A stretch of 33,016 nt of DNA from a bacterium (GCA_021816845.1 JAKAWT010000002.1:1-33016), one strand, 5' to 3'; counted from the stretch's first letter, positions 6,227 to 15,492 are shown. Numbers and translations: made by a program. Notes: generated from the sequence alone by a model not told the origin.

Positions 6227-6888
6227 AATTGATATTAAGAGACAAGAAAAAGGATACATCAGATGTGTTTTCCTTTATTTTTGAGCCAGAAGTGTCTGTT
6301 AGTTGGAAAGCTGGTCAGTTTATGCAGTACACTTTAAAAGGAAGTACACCAGATGATAGGGGTACTGATAGATTTTTTACAATATCCTCAGCTCCATTTG
6401 AAAAATCTATTGTTATAACCACAAGGTTCAATAGAGATAAGTCTAGTACGTTTAAAGAGGACCTCCTAAATCTAAAATTGGGTTCCACTATTGATGCTAT
6501 GGGGCCTTGGGGGGATTTTGTTGTTGATTATACTAGTAAGATTAATGATTTAGTCTTTATAGCAGGAGGAATTGGAATCACACCTTTTAGATCTATTTTG
6601 ATGGATATATATCATAATAATTATCCTATTAAAGTTACATTACTCTACTTTAATAATAATGATGAATTTCCTTATAAAGATGAATTTAATGAGATCAAAG
6701 ATAAAGAATTATTGAGTATTCTCTACTCTACCAATAAATTTAGTGAAAACGATATAACTTCAATTAAATCTTATAAAGAGAAACAATACTATGTTTCAGG
6801 ACCTAAAGGTTTTGTCGATTTGGTAGTTGATACACTACACAGTTTAGGTGTTGATAACATAAAGAAAGATTTCTTCCCAGGTTACTAA
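6223..6888 (+). CDS. Ferredoxin-reductase-family FAD/NAD(P)-binding oxidoreductase
   Basis: 221 aa. The flavin-binding motif RFFTISSAP lies at residues 50-58 (RxYS-type, with Phe/Thr variants), a phosphate-binding stretch follows (DRGTDR and SSTFKEDLLNL), and the nicotinamide domain begins FIAGGIGITPFRSIL near 112-126. YYVSGPKGF and the C-terminal FFPGY give the expected end; a terminal Tyr is typical of plant-type FNR folds, where it stacks on the flavin. It has no fused ferredoxin domain, so it needs a separate electron carrier, and the upstream CDGSH protein is the obvious candidate. Probably cytosolic; the reaction is NAD(P)H-linked electron transfer, substrate unknown. Confidence 0.88.
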   Translation: MKLILRDKKKDTSDVFSFIFEPEVSVSWKAGQFMQYTLKGSTPDDRGTDRFFTISSAPFEKSIVITTRFNRDKSSTFKEDLLNLKLGSTIDAMGPWGDFVVDYTSKINDLVFIAGGIGITPFRSILMDIYHNNYPIKVTLLYFNNNDEFPYKDEFNEIKDKELLSILYSTNKFSENDITSIKSYKEKQYYVSGPKGFVDLVVDTLHSLGVDNIKKDFFPGY

Positions 6889-6895
6889 AACTTGT

Positions 6896-6926
6896 TGTTA
6901 TAATTTTGGTATTTTTACTCTATAAT
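6896..6926 (+). promoter_or_regulatory. Two -10 elements before the tyrosine recombinase gene
   Basis: TGTTATAAT at 6896-6904 is a perfect extended -10, identical to that of yebC. A second perfect TATAAT at 6921-6926 ends 6 bases before the ATG at 6933, which predicts a leaderless transcript. Both lie in the 44-base gap after the reductase gene, so the recombinase probably has its own promoter. Confidence 0.5.
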
Positions 6927-6932
6927 GATTTT

Positions 6933-7910
6933 ATGGAGAAGAAAGATTTGTTGAGTGAAAAAGATAATTTTATACTAAATCTTTTAAATAATAATTATTC
7001 TAAAGAAACAATATATAACTATACTAGAGATCTTTCTTTGTTTGAAACATTCTTATCATTCAATAATTTTAGATTTAAGGATATAGATAAAAAAACTATT
7101 GTTCTTTTTAAAGATTTTTTACGTAGTGGTAAATATTTTGAAATTCTAAAAGATGATAGAAGTAAACTTCACAATTTTGCCAAAGATGATGTTGGTAAAT
7201 TATCCAGTAGATCTATTAATAGAATATTATCTTCTTTAAGATCATATCTGAAATACCTAATAGAATTTGATATAAAAACTCCTATAACTCCAGAAATGGT
7301 GAAGCTTATAAAGACAGAAAGAAAAGAATCTCAAGTAGCGGAAATGTCAGAACTTATAAGATTAATTGAATTCCCAAGTCTATATGAGAAAGATAAAATA
7401 GTAGGAGCAAGGAATAGAGCTATATTAGAACTTCTATTTTCTACAGGTATGAGAATATCTGAACTTGTATCTCTAAATAGAGAGCATATTAATGATGAAG
7501 GTAAAATTTATGTCATGGGTAAAGGAAAGAAACAAAGATTCGTATATTTAACCTCTAGAGCAATCAAATATATATTTGAGTATTTAAGTCTGAGAAATGA
7601 TGAATACCCTTCTCTTTTTGCACCTCTTAGGGGTGGAAGAAACGGCCATACAAATCAAAGAATATCGACCAATTATATACAGGATAGAATATCATTCTAC
7701 AGGAAGAAAATAGGGATTGTAGTACCTACTAGTGCCCACAGTTTAAGGCATGGATTTGCCACTTATCTTGCAGAAGAAGGTGCTAATCCTGCTGCTATAC
7801 AAATTCTTTTAGGACACGAATCATTACAAACAACTAATAAATATGTCCATGCTTCAGATAAATATGCAGAGGAAACACATAGGAAATTTCATCCCTTACA
7901 GAGCGTTTAA
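6933..7910 (+). CDS. Tyrosine site-specific recombinase, XerC/XerD-like
   Basis: 325 aa from the ATG at 6933 (the track uses a TTG at 6906). The N-terminal SAM-like DNA-binding domain reads YSKETIYNYTRDLSLFETFL. The catalytic domain has all the expected residues: Arg in TGMRISELVSL, Lys in GKGKKQRFV, His and Arg in HSLRHGFAT, His in LLGHESLQTTNKY, and the nucleophilic Tyr in TNKYVHAS. It probably resolves chromosome dimers; it is the only Xer-type gene here, so whether it acts alone or with a partner cannot be told. The N-terminal domain has a longer linker than classical XerC (about residues 68-95, RSGKYFEILKDDRSKLH). An integrase of a mobile element is the alternative, but the length and motifs fit Xer. 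It overlaps the next, convergent gene by 4 bases. Confidence 0.88.
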   Translation: MEKKDLLSEKDNFILNLLNNNYSKETIYNYTRDLSLFETFLSFNNFRFKDIDKKTIVLFKDFLRSGKYFEILKDDRSKLHNFAKDDVGKLSSRSINRILSSLRSYLKYLIEFDIKTPITPEMVKLIKTERKESQVAEMSELIRLIEFPSLYEKDKIVGARNRAILELLFSTGMRISELVSLNREHINDEGKIYVMGKGKKQRFVYLTSRAIKYIFEYLSLRNDEYPSLFAPLRGGRNGHTNQRISTNYIQDRISFYRKKIGIVVPTSAHSLRHGFATYLAEEGANPAAIQILLGHESLQTTNKYVHASDKYAEETHRKFHPLQSV

Positions 7911-8251
7911 TTACAATTACCTGGATTACCACCAGAATAGTTAGGTGTGCTATTAGGTGTTGTTATCATTGATCCAGTACTGGTGGTATAAAAAGTACAC
8001 AAAGTACCTCCACTACCAATTGACCCATTATATACAGCATGTTGGAATATTAAGGAAGTCGCAGGTAGAGAGGACAGGTATAATATTATAGATTTTTGGG
8101 TATTAACAAAAGATCCTTGGGATTGTATTTCATATTGTTGTATTGGTCCTATACTTGGGCTTGCAGCATGCACTCTAGTAGATACATAATACAAACTTAT
8201 AATAACAACAACTAATAAAAATAACTTTGCAAATATCATGCTACCTTTCAT
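7907..8251 (-). CDS. Small exported protein of unknown function
   Basis: 114 aa from the ATG at 8251; the track adds five codons from a TTG. It begins MKGSMIFAK, then a hydrophobic stretch FLLVVVIISLYYVS, then TRVHA-AS, which fits a Sec signal peptide with cleavage after AHA-like VHA, or an N-terminal anchor. The mature part is Ser/Thr/Gly/Asn-rich with two cysteines (LCTFYTT and the GNCN C-terminus) that could form a disulfide. No type III prepilin motif is present. It is convergent with the recombinase gene, sharing the TTAA that supplies both stops, and divergent from the ligase gene. Not recognised; perhaps a minor surface or pilus-associated protein. Confidence 0.6.
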   Translation of the reverse strand: MKGSMIFAKLFLLVVVIISLYYVSTRVHAASPSIGPIQQYEIQSQGSFVNTQKSIILYLSSLPATSLIFQHAVYNGSIGSGGTLCTFYTTSTGSMITTPNSTPNYSGGNPGNCN

Positions 8252-8267
8252 ATATAAAATATACAAT

Positions 8268-8273
8268 ATTATA
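8268..8273 (-). promoter_or_regulatory. -10 element of the small exported protein gene
   Basis: On the minus strand TATAAT lies 16 bases before the ATG at 8251, giving a short leader. It sits back to back with the plus-strand promoter of the ligase gene. Confidence 0.4.
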
Positions 8274-8286
8274 TTTCTAATGTAAA

Positions 8287-8320
8287 TGGTATAATTTTTT
8301 TTATCACAAACTTGTATAAA
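8287..8320 (+). promoter_or_regulatory. Promoter region of the O-antigen-ligase-like gene
   Basis: TGGTATAAT at 8287-8295 is a perfect extended -10, 36 bases before the ATG at 8332. A second -10-like TATAAA at 8315-8320 ends 11 bases before the ATG. Either would give a leader under 35 nt without a Shine-Dalgarno sequence. Confidence 0.45.
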
Positions 8321-8331
8321 AGATTTGATAT

Positions 8332-10251
8332 ATGAATGTTATTAATAAAATATTCAACCCGCCAATTGAGCTTTTGATATTTAAGATATATGTATATTGG
8401 TTAGTTATCATATTTGTAGTATTCCTATTTTTTTCTCAAAATATGAGTAATACATCAGGAGTACTTGTTCTAAATATTTTTGCATCAGGATTATTCATAT
8501 TAAGGTATTTAAGGAAAGATATACAAATATCAAGATTAGCAACATATATTTTTTACTTATTCCTATTTTTCTCTATAATTACTACGATATTTAGTATAGA
8601 TCCTTATACTAGTTTCATTTCCCTACTCTCATATATTGCTTTGTTTGTTATATTTATAATATCTTTTGACTTATTTAAAGATATAAAGCTAACCAAATGG
8701 TTTTTAGCATGGATTTTGTTTATTAGTTTGATATTTTCTATATATGCTATAAGTCATTATATAACAGGATATGATACAAGATTAACCGGGACTCTGTTAG
8801 ATCCAGATACTGCGGCAGGCTTTTTGTTAATAATAATACCTATATCTTTATATTTCTTTTTTATATCAAAAAAAAACCTATTAATTTTTATTAATGTAAT
8901 ATTGTCTTCAATATTTATAGTCTCCTTTTATTTCACTTTATCTCGTGGTGCATATATTGCTTTTATAATCGAAATAATGTTTCTGACAATTGTTTTAGTA
9001 AGGTATTACAAAATATATTTTAAAAGATTATTTTCTTTAATACTATTATCTTTTATATTTATTTTGTTAATATCATATATAAGTCCTAATTCTCAAATAT
9101 CTAGAGTATCTTTGAATAGAGTTACCTCATCCGTAACATCTGGATCAAGTTTGTCTGTAGTTGATAGACTGGATGTGTACAAAAGGAGTTTATATATAGT
9201 AGAACAACATGCCTTATTTGGTACTGGGTTGGGAACATTTGGAGATATATTTGCTAAATACCAAGATATACCGTGGGTATATTTTACATATACTCACAAT
9301 CAGTATCTTCAGATATTTGTAGAAGAAGGAATTATTGGAGGATTAATATTTCTGTCCTTTTTTGTATATATATTATACTTAGGAATTAAGAATATCTATA
9401 ATAATAGGCTGCTCCAATACAAAAGTAAGTTTCCCTCAAAATTAATCTATGTATTTCTGTTTGTTGGAATTGTTGGTTCTATGGCTCACGTAGTTGTGGA
9501 TTATGATTGGGAATCAAAAGCTATATTTTTATTACTATTTATTTTAATAGGTATTTTTATCCATATTAGAAGGGATGATATAAAAGCTTTGGGAGAGAAA
9601 CTATCCTTACTTATGTTTATTGTATTATTGTTTTCGATCATTATATCTATAGATATATTTTACTCTAATACTCTATTTAACAATGGTGTAAAAGCATATA
9701 ATAATTTTGATATAAAGCAGGCTTCATCATATTTTAAATCCTCACTACAATACAATCCATATAATTATGACACATATATATGGCAATCTTCAACAAATTT
9801 GCTATTACAGAAGGATAATTTGGCAATCTCTGAACTTCTTAACTCTCAAAAATTATCTCCTTATAATCCAGAAATCCCGTATAAAATTGGACAATTATAT
9901 ATACAAGAAGGTAAGCATAATGAAGCTACAAAATATCTGATAAAGGCTTATAATTTTAATAAATATTCTGATCCTAAATACGTCCTACTTTTGGCAGAAA
10001 ATTATAGTTATCTAAAAGATACAAAAAAATCTATACAGTTATATAAAGAAGCTATAAATAAGTACTTTCCTCTAAATAATACCTATTATGATTACCAAGG
10101 ATTCTATAAATTAAATGGGGTTGATACATCTTTGAGTTATATATATCTCAATTTATATGTGCTTACTAAGAATAAGAGTTACTATAATATATCTAAAGAG
10201 CTGGCTGCTATTAGTACTGTTTCAAAGAAAGTAACTATTATTAAGAAATAA
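8332..10251 (+). CDS. O-antigen ligase/polymerase-like membrane protein with C-terminal TPRs
   Basis: 639 aa. About ten to twelve hydrophobic helices fill the first 440 residues, with family landmarks of the WaaL/Wzy_C superfamily: GTLLDPDTAAGFLLIIIP, FTLSRGAYIAF, and the periplasm-side loop GTGLGTFGDIF...YTHNQYLQIFVEEG with its conserved His-Asn. After the last helix come at least three TPR-like units (NNGVKAYNNFDIKQASSYF, NPEIPYKIGQLYIQEGK, LAENYSYLKDTKKSIQLY). Such enzymes transfer lipid-linked glycans to lipid or protein acceptors at the cell surface. In a single-membrane cell lacking lipid A, the acceptor may be a surface polysaccharide or a glycoprotein; pilin O-glycosylation is possible given the pilus locus nearby, but that is inference. 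Standalone gene with its own promoter. Confidence 0.85.
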   Translation: MNVINKIFNPPIELLIFKIYVYWLVIIFVVFLFFSQNMSNTSGVLVLNIFASGLFILRYLRKDIQISRLATYIFYLFLFFSIITTIFSIDPYTSFISLLSYIALFVIFIISFDLFKDIKLTKWFLAWILFISLIFSIYAISHYITGYDTRLTGTLLDPDTAAGFLLIIIPISLYFFFISKKNLLIFINVILSSIFIVSFYFTLSRGAYIAFIIEIMFLTIVLVRYYKIYFKRLFSLILLSFIFILLISYISPNSQISRVSLNRVTSSVTSGSSLSVVDRLDVYKRSLYIVEQHALFGTGLGTFGDIFAKYQDIPWVYFTYTHNQYLQIFVEEGIIGGLIFLSFFVYILYLGIKNIYNNRLLQYKSKFPSKLIYVFLFVGIVGSMAHVVVDYDWESKAIFLLLFILIGIFIHIRRDDIKALGEKLSLLMFIVLLFSIIISIDIFYSNTLFNNGVKAYNNFDIKQASSYFKSSLQYNPYNYDTYIWQSSTNLLLQKDNLAISELLNSQKLSPYNPEIPYKIGQLYIQEGKHNEATKYLIKAYNFNKYSDPKYVLLLAENYSYLKDTKKSIQLYKEAINKYFPLNNTYYDYQGFYKLNGVDTSLSYIYLNLYVLTKNKSYYNISKELAAISTVSKKVTIIKK

Positions 10252-10267
10252 CATTGCTATGTTTTTT
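10250..10267 (+). terminator. Weak terminator after the ligase gene
   Basis: AACAT at 10250-10254 can pair with ATGTT at 10259-10263 around loop TGCT, followed by more T (a run of six T from 10262). The stem is only 5 bp. The rest of the gap to the convergent gyrA stop has further T- and A-runs but no other clear stem. Confidence 0.3.
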
Positions 10268-10350
10268 GTTGATTTTTTCACCTTATAATTATAAAATGAT
10301 TTTTTGAGAGATTATTTATATTAATGATACAGATAATAATATAAAATATA

Positions 10351-12861
10351 TTATGCTATTTCTATTGCAGCAACCTCACTCTCTTTATCAAGATTAATAA
10401 GTTTTACTCCTGAAGTGTGTCTTTTGTGAGAAGGTATTGTAGAGATGCTAAGTTTTATTATTTGACCTTTTGTAGAAATTATTATCATTTCTTTACTGTT
10501 ATTGTTAACTATTTTCATGGAAACTAATTCACCTGTTTTTTCTGTAACTCTCGCACCGTAAACTCCTTTACCTCCCCTACCTTGTGTTGAGAATCCATTA
10601 ATTTTAGTTTTTTTACCAAATCCTTTTTTAGAAACTGTTATGACAAAACTATCATCTTTCACAATATCAAGTCCAATAGCTTCATCATCCTTTTTATTTA
10701 TTGAAATAGCCTTTACTCCTCTAGACGTCCTTCCAGTCTCTCTGACATCTGTTTCTTTGAACCTTATTGAATGAGCTTTTTTGGTAATTAGCAATATTTC
10801 ATTTTTACCTGTTACTGGTTTTACCCATCTAAGCTCATCATCACTATCTAAAGTAATAGCAAATAGACCATTTTTTCTTATATTTTTAAATGCTTCTATC
10901 TTTGTTTTTTTAACAATACCATTCTTTGTTCCCATTAGTAGGGATTGTATATTCTCTTGTATCTCTTTCTCATCTTCAACAATATCTTCTTTTATAGCAC
11001 CTTTTTTATCATCAGTTTGAGCTAATACACTAGTAATAAATTCGTTATTTTCGAGGTTAATGATATTAACTAATGGTTGTCCTTTTGCTGTCCTTGAATA
11101 TTCTGGAATCTCAAAAGCTTTAGTTTGAAAAACCCTACCTTTATTTGAAAAAAGCAATATATTGTCTAAGGTTGATGCAATTAATGCATGGGATATCACA
11201 TCTCGTTCTTTAGTTGTCATCCCTACTATACCTTTACCCCCTCTATGCTGTACCCTATATGTATCAGGAGATAATCTCTTGATATAGCCTTGTTTTGATA
11301 TTGTTATTAAGGTCTCTTTATCTTCAATAATATCTTCTAATTCAAACTCTCCTACCTTGGATGCCACAACCCTTGTTTTTCTATCATCTTTATATTTTTC
11401 TATAATTTGAAGGCTTTCATCTTTAATAACTTTGATAATATTAAATTTGTCTGATAATAGCCTTTCTAATTCTTTAATTTCAGCTAAAACTTCTTTTAAT
11501 TCATTTTCGATTTTTTCTCTTTCTAAGGCAGCTAATCTTCTAAGTTGCATATCCAAAATAGCTTGGGATTGTATATCTGATAATTTAAATCTTTCCATCA
11601 ACTCTTTTTTTGCTATTTCTACATCTTTAGAGCTTCGTATAATCTTTACAACTTCATCAATATTATCTATAGCTATTTTAAGTCCTTGTAGTATATGTTC
11701 TCGATCTTTTGCTTTTTTAAGTTCGTATTTAGTTCTTCTTTCTACTACATCTAACCTATGTTGTGCAAAGATCTCTAATATGTTTTTCAGGTTTAATTGT
11801 TTTGGTACTCCATCTACCAGAGCCAGAATATTTGCATTGAAAACTGATTGTAGTTCTGTATATTTAAATAATTTATTGATTAGAATGTTTGGCTTAGCAC
11901 TAGATTTTAGATCTATAACAACTCTTATTTCTCCCTTAGCACTTTCATCCCTTAAATCTTGTATACCATCGAGTTTATCTGTTTTAACTAAATCTGCTAT
12001 TTTTGTTATAAATCGAGCTTTATTAATTTGAAAAGGTAATTGTGTGATTATAATTTGCATTTTCTCATTTTTAGATTCTACAATTTCTGCTTTTCCTCTA
12101 ATGACAATCCTACCTCTCCCTGTTGTATACATATTAAGTATTTCGTCTTTATCATATATAGTTCCGTATGTGGGGAAATCTGGTCCCTTTATAAATTTTA
12201 CTAAATCCTCTATATGTACTTCTGTTTCTACACTATTATTTTCCCCAATAGTTTTTATATTATCTAATATGTGTATAAAACCACCCATAATCTCTTCGAG
12301 GTTATGAGGAGGTATCTTTGTTGCCATTCCAACTGCAATACCTTCAGTTCCATTCAAAAGTAAATTAGGGATTGCTGAAGGTAGAATAGCTGGTTGTTTT
12401 AAGGAACCGTCGTAATTATCTATAAAATCTACAGTATCCTTGTCTATATCATTAATGAATTCATCAGATATCTTTTCCAATTTTGCTTCGGTATATCGCA
12501 TTGCTGCAGGACTATCACCATCAATAGATCCAAAATTACCTTGTCCATGTATAAGTGGATATCTTAGAGAAAAATATTGGGCCATATGTACCAATGCATC
12601 ATAAATAGATAAATCCCCATGAGGATGATATTTACCCATTACAGCTCCTACTGTTCTTGCTGATTTTGCGAATTTATTATTTGCATGCAGATTATCTTCA
12701 TGCATTGTATAGATAATTCTTCTTTGTACTGGTTTCAAACCATCTTTTGCATCTGGGAGAGCACGTGCAGTAATAACACTCATGGAATAATTAATATAGC
12801 TTTCTTTCATCTCTTTCGAGATATCAATCAATTTCATTCTATCTATATTTATGTCATCCAT
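10351..12861 (-). CDS. gyrA: DNA gyrase subunit A
   Basis: 836 aa breakage-reunion subunit of the type II topoisomerase that introduces negative supercoils. It shows the N-terminal winged-helix region ([23 protein letters not shown]), the active-site Tyr123 in AAMRYTE, and a C-terminal beta-pinwheel with repeated GG/GxxG blade motifs. The GyrA-box is present as QHRGGKG (consensus QRRGGKG), which identifies gyrase rather than topoisomerase IV. In the quinolone-determining loop [12 protein letters not shown], Leu84 stands where E. coli has Ser83, while Asp88 matches Asp87. The gene follows gyrB by 18 bases, so the two are cotranscribed. Confidence 0.97.
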   Translation of the reverse strand: MDDINIDRMKLIDISKEMKESYINYSMSVITARALPDAKDGLKPVQRRIIYTMHEDNLHANNKFAKSARTVGAVMGKYHPHGDLSIYDALVHMAQYFSLRYPLIHGQGNFGSIDGDSPAAMRYTEAKLEKISDEFINDIDKDTVDFIDNYDGSLKQPAILPSAIPNLLLNGTEGIAVGMATKIPPHNLEEIMGGFIHILDNIKTIGENNSVETEVHIEDLVKFIKGPDFPTYGTIYDKDEILNMYTTGRGRIVIRGKAEIVESKNEKMQIIITQLPFQINKARFITKIADLVKTDKLDGIQDLRDESAKGEIRVVIDLKSSAKPNILINKLFKYTELQSVFNANILALVDGVPKQLNLKNILEIFAQHRLDVVERRTKYELKKAKDREHILQGLKIAIDNIDEVVKIIRSSKDVEIAKKELMERFKLSDIQSQAILDMQLRRLAALEREKIENELKEVLAEIKELERLLSDKFNIIKVIKDESLQIIEKYKDDRKTRVVASKVGEFELEDIIEDKETLITISKQGYIKRLSPDTYRVQHRGGKGIVGMTTKERDVISHALIASTLDNILLFSNKGRVFQTKAFEIPEYSRTAKGQPLVNIINLENNEFITSVLAQTDDKKGAIKEDIVEDEKEIQENIQSLLMGTKNGIVKKTKIEAFKNIRKNGLFAITLDSDDELRWVKPVTGKNEILLITKKAHSIRFKETDVRETGRTSRGVKAISINKKDDEAIGLDIVKDDSFVITVSKKGFGKKTKINGFSTQGRGGKGVYGARVTEKTGELVSMKIVNNNSKEMIIISTKGQIIKLSISTIPSHKRHTSGVKLINLDKESEVAAIEIA

Positions 12862-12879
12862 AGATTTGGTCTTTGTATA

Positions 12880-14802
12880 TTAAATATCTATTTTTGCACT
12901 TTTTGCATTCATCTGGATAAATTTTTTTCTAGGAGGCACTTCTGTTCCCATTAACATATCAAAAGTTTTATCAGAATCTTCTATATCTTCTATATTTATT
13001 TGTTTTAAAACTCTTGATTGAGGATTCATTGTTGTTTCCCAAAGCTGTTCTGGATTCATTTCCCCAAGACCTTTATATCTTTGCATAGATGTTATTTTTG
13101 TATCCTCATCCTTCAACTTTTGGAATAATACTTCTGCTTCATTATCATCAGTTATCCAATATGTTTTACCTAAAGCAACAACTTTATATAGTGGTGGTTG
13201 AGCTATATATACATATCCTTTTTCTATCAATGGTTTTAAATGTCTATACAAAAATGTCAAAAGTAAAGTCTCAATGTGTGAACCATCAACATCAGCATCA
13301 GTCATAATTATTATTTTATGATACCTTAACTTATCAATATTGAATGTATCCGAGATACCAGCTCCCAATGCTATCGTAAAATCTTTAAGTCTTTCATTTT
13401 CAAGTACCCTATCAATTCTATATTTTTCGCTATTTATAGGTTTTCCTGTTAATGGTAATATTGCCTGTATTTTTCTATCTCTTCCCTGCTTTGCACTTCC
13501 TCCTGCAGAATCTCCCTCAACTATAAATAACTCAGATTTTTGTGGGTCTTTCTCTGAACAATCTGCAAGCTTACCTGGTAAAGTTCCGCCTTCAAGGGCA
13601 CCTTTCCTAACAACTGCTTCTCTAGCTGCTTTAGCTGCTTTTCTTGCTTTTTGCGCAAGAAATACCTTATCAAGAATTGATCTTGCTTCTTTTGGGTATT
13701 CTTGTAAATACATTTCCAGCTCTTCTGAAACAACATTTCTAACAATTGTTTGTGTTTCAGAATTGTTTAACTTCATTTTTGTTTGACCTTCAAATTGAGG
13801 GTTCTGTAATTTTACTGATATTATAGCTGTTAATCCTTCTCTGACATCATCTCCAGTGAGACCTTCCTCATTTTCTTTTAATATACCTGTTTTCTTTGCA
13901 TAATCATTAATTGTTTTTGTTAAAGCAGTTTTAAATCCTGTTAAATGAGTTCCACCTTCTTGATTAAAAATATTATTGGCAAAGGATAACATATTGTCTG
14001 TAATTTCATCAGTATACTGCATTGCTACCTCAACCTCTGAATCTGAAACGTGTTTCTTGATATGTATTATATTTGTTAAATTTTTCTTGTCCTTATCGAG
14101 CATTCTAACATAAGATTTAGCTCCTCCTTCAAAATATATGAAATATGGGACTTGATACTTATCAGATCTCTCATCTTGGAAGGTGAACGTTATATCTCCA
14201 GTTAAATATGCTTGTTCCTTCACTCTTCTTAGTATTTGACGAGCTATTATATTGGTATCTTGAAATATAGATGCGTCTGGTTTAAAAGTTTGTATAGTAC
14301 CATTATTTTTATTAAGAGTATTATCTTCAAGTTGTTTCAAATCATATAAAGGTTTTCCTTCCTTATACTCTTGTATATAATGAATTTTATTAATAAAAGA
14401 TTCTGTAGACATGTACTCAGATAAAGCATTGGTACAAGAAACCCCTACTCCATGTAAACCTCCAGATATTTTATAACCACCTTTAGAGCCAAATTTCCCT
14501 CCTGCATGTAAAACAGTCATAACTGTCTCAAGAGAAGATTTTTTTGTTTGTGGGTGAATTCCAATTGGGATTCCTCTACCATTGTCCTCAACTTGCACAG
14601 TCCCATCTTTATAAATTCTTACATCTATTCTGGTACAGTATCCGGCCAAAGCTTCATCTATCGCATTATCTATGACTTCATAGATTATTTGATGTACTCC
14701 ACCTATACCTGTTGATCCAACATACATAGATGGTCGTTTCCTGACAGCTTCAAGTCCCTCAAGAACTACTATAGAATTTTCATCATAATTATCGTTATCC
14801 AT
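12880..14802 (-). CDS. gyrB: DNA gyrase subunit B
   Basis: 640 aa ATPase subunit. GHKL motifs are complete: EVIDNAIDEALAG (Bergerat motif I), VEDNGRGIPIG, and GGLHGVGVSCTNALS. The TOPRIM domain near residues 420-530 has EGDSAGGSAKQGRDR and DADVDGSHI with the metal-binding Glu and Asp residues, followed by the YKGLGEMNPEQLW C-terminal segment. It lacks the long insert of proteobacterial GyrB, as in most other phyla. PLTGKPINSEK replaces the common PLRGKILNVEK, a mild variant. It starts 3 bases after the stop of the holB-like gene, with no Shine-Dalgarno. Confidence 0.97.
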   Translation of the reverse strand: MDNDNYDENSIVVLEGLEAVRKRPSMYVGSTGIGGVHQIIYEVIDNAIDEALAGYCTRIDVRIYKDGTVQVEDNGRGIPIGIHPQTKKSSLETVMTVLHAGGKFGSKGGYKISGGLHGVGVSCTNALSEYMSTESFINKIHYIQEYKEGKPLYDLKQLEDNTLNKNNGTIQTFKPDASIFQDTNIIARQILRRVKEQAYLTGDITFTFQDERSDKYQVPYFIYFEGGAKSYVRMLDKDKKNLTNIIHIKKHVSDSEVEVAMQYTDEITDNMLSFANNIFNQEGGTHLTGFKTALTKTINDYAKKTGILKENEEGLTGDDVREGLTAIISVKLQNPQFEGQTKMKLNNSETQTIVRNVVSEELEMYLQEYPKEARSILDKVFLAQKARKAAKAAREAVVRKGALEGGTLPGKLADCSEKDPQKSELFIVEGDSAGGSAKQGRDRKIQAILPLTGKPINSEKYRIDRVLENERLKDFTIALGAGISDTFNIDKLRYHKIIIMTDADVDGSHIETLLLTFLYRHLKPLIEKGYVYIAQPPLYKVVALGKTYWITDDNEAEVLFQKLKDEDTKITSMQRYKGLGEMNPEQLWETTMNPQSRVLKQINIEDIEDSDKTFDMLMGTEVPPRKKFIQMNAKSAKIDI

Positions 14803-14805
14803 TTT

Positions 14806-15420
14806 TTATATTTGTATTGCAATATCTTCTAATATTAATTTTTCGGGGACATTATTTGCAATTGCCTGCTCCCAGTCTTTCATCATCTTTACAATATTAT
14901 TATTTTTACTATTAGATACTTTGTACGAAGCAATTATATACGAAATCAAATTTTGAATAAAGCCCTTAGTATTCTCTACAGAACTAACAAATAGTAATCT
15001 TTCTTGTAGATTTAATGATAAGAAATTTTTTATATCATAAAAATTTTCATATATGTGTTCTCCCTTTTTTATGATACACCTTGATAATATGGTTTTAAGT
15101 AAAGATTCTGAATTTGGTATTTGTAGAATTATTAATGTGTGTGATTGGTTCTCTTCTAGCATTTTCAACATAGCATTCTGTGCAGAATCAGATATTTTCC
15201 CAAGGATAGATATTAGAACAACCCTAACTTTTCCACTATATGGTTTATAGGATAGTGATTTTTGTAAATCTCTAATGTGATCTATTGATATAGCATATTC
15301 ATTTATATGTATAAATTCAGAAGTAGAATTATTTCCTGAATCTTTCTCTTCTAAGTAAGATTTTGCAAATATTATACTGCTTTCAATATCATTTGATTCT
15401 ATAATGATGCTTTGGGTCAT
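14806..15420 (-). CDS. holB: Short DNA polymerase III delta'-like clamp-loader protein
   Basis: 204 aa from the ATG at 15420. The segment SDSAQNAMLKMLEENQSHTLIIL, followed about 20 residues later by ILSRC, is the DnaX/HolB signature (A-x-NALLKxLEEP ... SRC sensor region). There is no Walker A motif, as expected for a non-hydrolysing delta' subunit, and the protein lacks the usual zinc module, so it is shorter than the typical 300+ aa. Delta' helps open and load the sliding clamp. The track begins at a TTG at 15492, but a -10 element at 15433-15428 overlaps that extension, which favours the ATG. It heads the holB-gyrB-gyrA operon. Confidence 0.75.
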   Translation of the reverse strand: MTQSIIIESNDIESSIIFAKSYLEEKDSGNNSTSEFIHINEYAISIDHIRDLQKSLSYKPYSGKVRVVLISILGKISDSAQNAMLKMLEENQSHTLIILQIPNSESLLKTILSRCIIKKGEHIYENFYDIKNFLSLNLQERLLFVSSVENTKGFIQNLISYIIASYKVSNSKNNNIVKMMKDWEQAIANNVPEKLILEDIAIQI

Positions 15421-15427
15421 AAGAACT

Positions 15428-15456
15428 ATTCTATCATAAAAAGAACATACTGTGTA
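15428..15456 (-). promoter_or_regulatory. Promoter of the holB-gyrB-gyrA operon
   Basis: On the minus strand TGATAGAAT (TGn plus TAGAAT, five of six) occupies 15436-15428, with a 17-bp spacer to TACACA (15456-15451, four of six). The -10 ends 7 bases before the ATG at 15420, so the transcript should be leaderless or nearly so. Confidence 0.5.
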
Positions 15457-15470
15457 TCCTTTCTTGGTGT

Positions 15471-15492
15471 TTGTACCAAGGTACCTGTACAA
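15471..15492. promoter_or_regulatory. Dyad between the divergent gyrase and pilus operons
   Basis: TTGTAC (15471-15476) and GTACAA (15487-15492) form a perfect inverted repeat with a 10-base spacer holding the palindrome AGGTACCT. It lies in the 130-base divergent region, so it could be an operator acting on both operons. No regulator gene is adjacent. Confidence 0.35.

Noticed and set aside
11432-12031. 199-aa ORF antisense to gyrA, and the 148-aa ORF at 13340-13786 antisense to gyrB
   Set aside because: Both lie fully inside strongly conserved gyrase coding sequence and have low-complexity Ser/Phe/Leu-rich translations typical of antisense shadows.
10351-12861. ParC (topoisomerase IV) instead of GyrA
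   Set aside because: The QHRGGKG GyrA-box, length and gyrB partner identify gyrase.
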